DNA from: CAZTWC01 sp964617105 [NCBI: uncultured Myxococcia bacterium] | Lineage (GTDB): Bacteria > CAZTWC01 | Assembly (NCBI GenBank): GCA_964617105.1 | Contig: CAZTWC010000222.1 | Location: 1 to 6,467 of the forward strand | DNA length: 6,467 nt | Direction: 5' to 3' | Part shown: positions 4,999-6,467 of the stretch, piece after piece | Layout: the number at the start of each line of letters is the position of its first letter | Position numbering within the stretch: the first letter of the stretch is position 1 | Notes under the pieces: model-generated | What the model was told of the DNA's origin: nothing | The model's database searches: none | The model's input: the letters and a program-made list of their open reading frames with translations, nothing else | Translations under genes and position numbers: made by a program

Positions 4999-6145
4999 TA
5001 CTAGGAATATAGTGGGCTTCATTAGCTGAATGGGGGCCGATACCAGATTGACCCCACACACATTGTGCTACACCATGAGGGACGAACCGGGCCTGGGTGG
5101 CGGGCATCTTTCCAGAGCCCAGATAATCAAAAGGTCGGCCGCCGGCAACCGAGGCGATAGTCTGTAAAAGCATCTGCAGCCATTTGTCGTTGGTAGAGGT
5201 GGAAACACCTGCCTCGCAATTCATAATATCCACATGAATATCCAGGTTTTTACTCCGTTTATCTATATATTCGATAATTTCACTGGTGGGAGTTTCTGGT
5301 ATTGGCCTTATCTCAATACCCATTTCAGCCTGGTTGGCCATGGTATTGAAGTTACCAGTTTCCCCGGCCATTAAATAAGAGATTATCATTGAGGAATTCC
5401 AGTTTTCAAATTCACGTAAAGGCAAAAGTGCCCTGATTTCCCGTTCAACTTTAAGCACTTTTTCAATGGGGGTTAAACCTTTAATCAGACCGGAATGGCA
5501 ACTATCGCCCTTGGTTTGAATATGAAAACGCATAACTCCACGATTGCGCCATTCCAATACACCGGCTTTCACCTCGCCGTCACCAGTGCGTTCGCTGGCG
5601 ATCAGTATTTTGGGGCAATAGTTATATTTCTTTTTCATATCTGCCAGAACATGTTTGGTCCCCCAGGGCCACATCTCGCCCGGTTCCTCATTTCCAACTA
5701 GCAGCAGGCCGAAAGAGGGCGCATTTTCACCCACAGAGATGATATTCTGCTTCATATTTTTAAAGAAAACCGCCAGGGTTGCAACCGCAGTAAGCATATC
5801 GGCTGCACCTCTACCTTTTAGCCATTGCCCGTCAATTTGAGGTACAAGTTGTTCGGGAAAGGAAGGCGCCACCCTATCATAGTGACCACAAAACAAAATA
5901 TCAGCCTGGACCTCCTCCCTTTTTTTCTCATTTGGTCGGGGCAAGTGGCAAAATAAGGCTGGTATTTTACCATGGCTATCATATTTTATAATTGGTACTC
6001 CTGCCTGGTCAAAAAAATCGCACAAAAAGTGGTAGCAGCGTATTATCTCCTCAAGGCTCTGACCGGCGCCTACGCTGATGGCCGGGATTGAGATAAGCTC
6101 CTGAGCCAGGGTAAGTATTTTGGATTCAATTTTTTGGTAGTTCAT
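4949..6145 (-). CDS. M20-family metallohydrolase (DapE/ArgE-like deacylase)
   Basis: A 398-residue cytoplasmic two-zinc hydrolase of the M20 family, which includes succinyl-diaminopimelate desuccinylase, acetylornithine deacetylase and dipeptidases. Predicted metal ligands are H88 (GHYD), D116 (GRGAAD), E154 (NEEPGE), E185 (SERTGD) and H372 (GPHSANE); D90 and E153 match the catalytic pair. The dimerisation domain begins near 200 with RGVMRF and continues through CHSG at 216-219. Length is usual for the family. The start ATG has AAAGG at 6154-6158, 8 bases upstream. The usual DMKGG after the bridging aspartate is DMLTA here, which points away from classical DapE/ArgE and makes the substrate uncertain. 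An aminotransferase gene ends 57 bases upstream on the same strand, suggesting an operon, perhaps in diaminopimelate or arginine synthesis. The 3' end overlaps folC tail to tail. Confidence 0.87.
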   Translation of the reverse strand: MNYQKIESKILTLAQELISIPAISVGAGQSLEEIIRCYHFLCDFFDQAGVPIIKYDSHGKIPALFCHLPRPNEKKREEVQADILFCGHYDRVAPSFPEQLVPQIDGQWLKGRGAADMLTAVATLAVFFKNMKQNIISVGENAPSFGLLLVGNEEPGEMWPWGTKHVLADMKKKYNYCPKILIASERTGDGEVKAGVLEWRNRGVMRFHIQTKGDSCHSGLIKGLTPIEKVLKVEREIRALLPLREFENWNSSMIISYLMAGETGNFNTMANQAEMGIEIRPIPETPTSEIIEYIDKRSKNLDIHVDIMNCEAGVSTSTNDKWLQMLLQTIASVAGGRPFDYLGSGKMPATQARFVPHGVAQCVWGQSGIGPHSANEAHYIPSIIPYYQMLENLASHDQ

Positions 6146-6201
6146 GTTTTCAACCTTTAAGAAAGAAAAGCAATCCCTGCATTTTAATGCCGGGTTGACG
6201 G

Positions 6202-6467
6202 TTAGGTTAAAGCGGTGAGGGCCTGGTGTAGTCTTCTGATAGAGCCTTCAGTATATTTCGGTGAATTAGCGTATGAAAACCGGATAAAATGAGGCTGCTT
6301 AAAAACACTGCCGTAAATAACTGCCAGACCGAATTGGGTGGTGAGATAACTTTTCAGGTCCACCACGTTTTCGATGATCGATTTTTTGCCTCCCTGTCCA
6401 TCTTCCAACTCCATCCCTTTGGGTACCTTTTTGCCCAGAAAAGGCCAGATATTAATAAAGGCATAGT
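6202..6467 (-). CDS. Class I/II PLP aminotransferase, C-terminal part (partial)
   Basis: The frame is open to the right window edge, so the gene's 5' part is missing. An internal ATG at 6414 is not the true start; the frame continues through about 17 more codons that fit the family. The visible 87 residues show the C-terminal small domain of fold-type I aminotransferases: a YAFINIWP strand, a D-x-x-x-Y-L-x-x-x-F-G-x-A-V helix-strand, and HFIRFSYANSP, whose Arg is expected to bind the substrate alpha-carboxylate. The PLP lysine lies outside the window. The family includes aspartate and N-succinyl-diaminopimelate aminotransferases; the substrate cannot be read here. Located 56 bases upstream of the M20 gene on the same strand, it is probably co-transcribed with it. 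Confidence 0.8.
   Translation of the reverse strand, partial: YAFINIWPFLGKKVPKGMELEDGQGGKKSIIENVVDLKSYLTTQFGLAVIYGSVFKQPHFIRFSYANSPKYTEGSIRRLHQALTALT

Noticed and set aside
5495-5840. Two + strand frames of 68 and 61 codons inside the M20 gene
   Set aside because: They are antisense to conserved metal-binding and central-domain segments of the M20 protein and show no features of their own.
6179-6190. A GCATT/AATGC inverted repeat between the aminotransferase and M20 genes as a terminator
   Set aside because: The stem is five pairs with a two-base loop and there is no adjoining T tract on the minus strand; the genes are more likely co-transcribed.
6202-6414. A separate 70-residue small protein starting at ATG 6414
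   Set aside because: The frame stays open to the window edge and the extra upstream residues fit the aminotransferase fold, so the ATG is an internal methionine.

Overview
The window looks like ordinary bacterial chromosome from a Gram-negative organism of moderate GC. The main lineage clue is one large secreted protein that joins a von Willebrand A domain, MopE-type metal-binding repeats, a Cys-rich repeat array and a C-terminal Cys/membrane/basic anchor. That architecture is typical of deltaproteobacterial-type lineages (Desulfobacterota, Myxococcota) and some uncultured phyla. I cannot name a genus. No tRNA, rRNA, CRISPR array, insertion sequence or phage gene is visible.

Layout from left to right. 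The last 34 codons of peptide chain release factor 2 (prfB, + strand) end at 106. Two hairpins and a T7 tract (122-167) follow and form its likely terminator. Facing it on the minus strand is the surface-protein gene, whose coding sequence runs 150-2600 when started at the ATG with a Shine-Dalgarno sequence. Between 2601 and 2888 is an AT-rich divergent control region. It holds a minus-strand promoter for the surface protein, a plus-strand promoter candidate, and a curious four-codon reading frame behind a strong ribosome binding site. On the + strand follow a metallo-beta-lactamase-fold hydrolase resembling class II cyclic-nucleotide phosphodiesterases (2889-3653) and folC (3685-4998), 31 bases apart and probably co-transcribed. 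On the minus strand an M20-family metallohydrolase (4949-6145) overlaps the folC 3' end by 50 bases. Upstream of it on the same strand is the C-terminal part of a class I/II PLP aminotransferase (6202 to the window edge).

How the genes work together: prfB and folC are housekeeping genes (translation termination, folate polyglutamylation). The aminotransferase and the M20 deacylase form a same-strand pair that could serve diaminopimelate/lysine or arginine synthesis, but the exact substrates cannot be read from the sequence. The surface protein is transcribed alone and appears to be the accessory gene here. It is also the only real candidate for unusual biology: by hand count it has 73 cysteines in 816 residues, arranged in two different kinds of regular repeat, behind an intact MIDAS domain and ahead of a probable C-terminal sorting signal. 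I see no evidence of a multi-gene novel system in this window.
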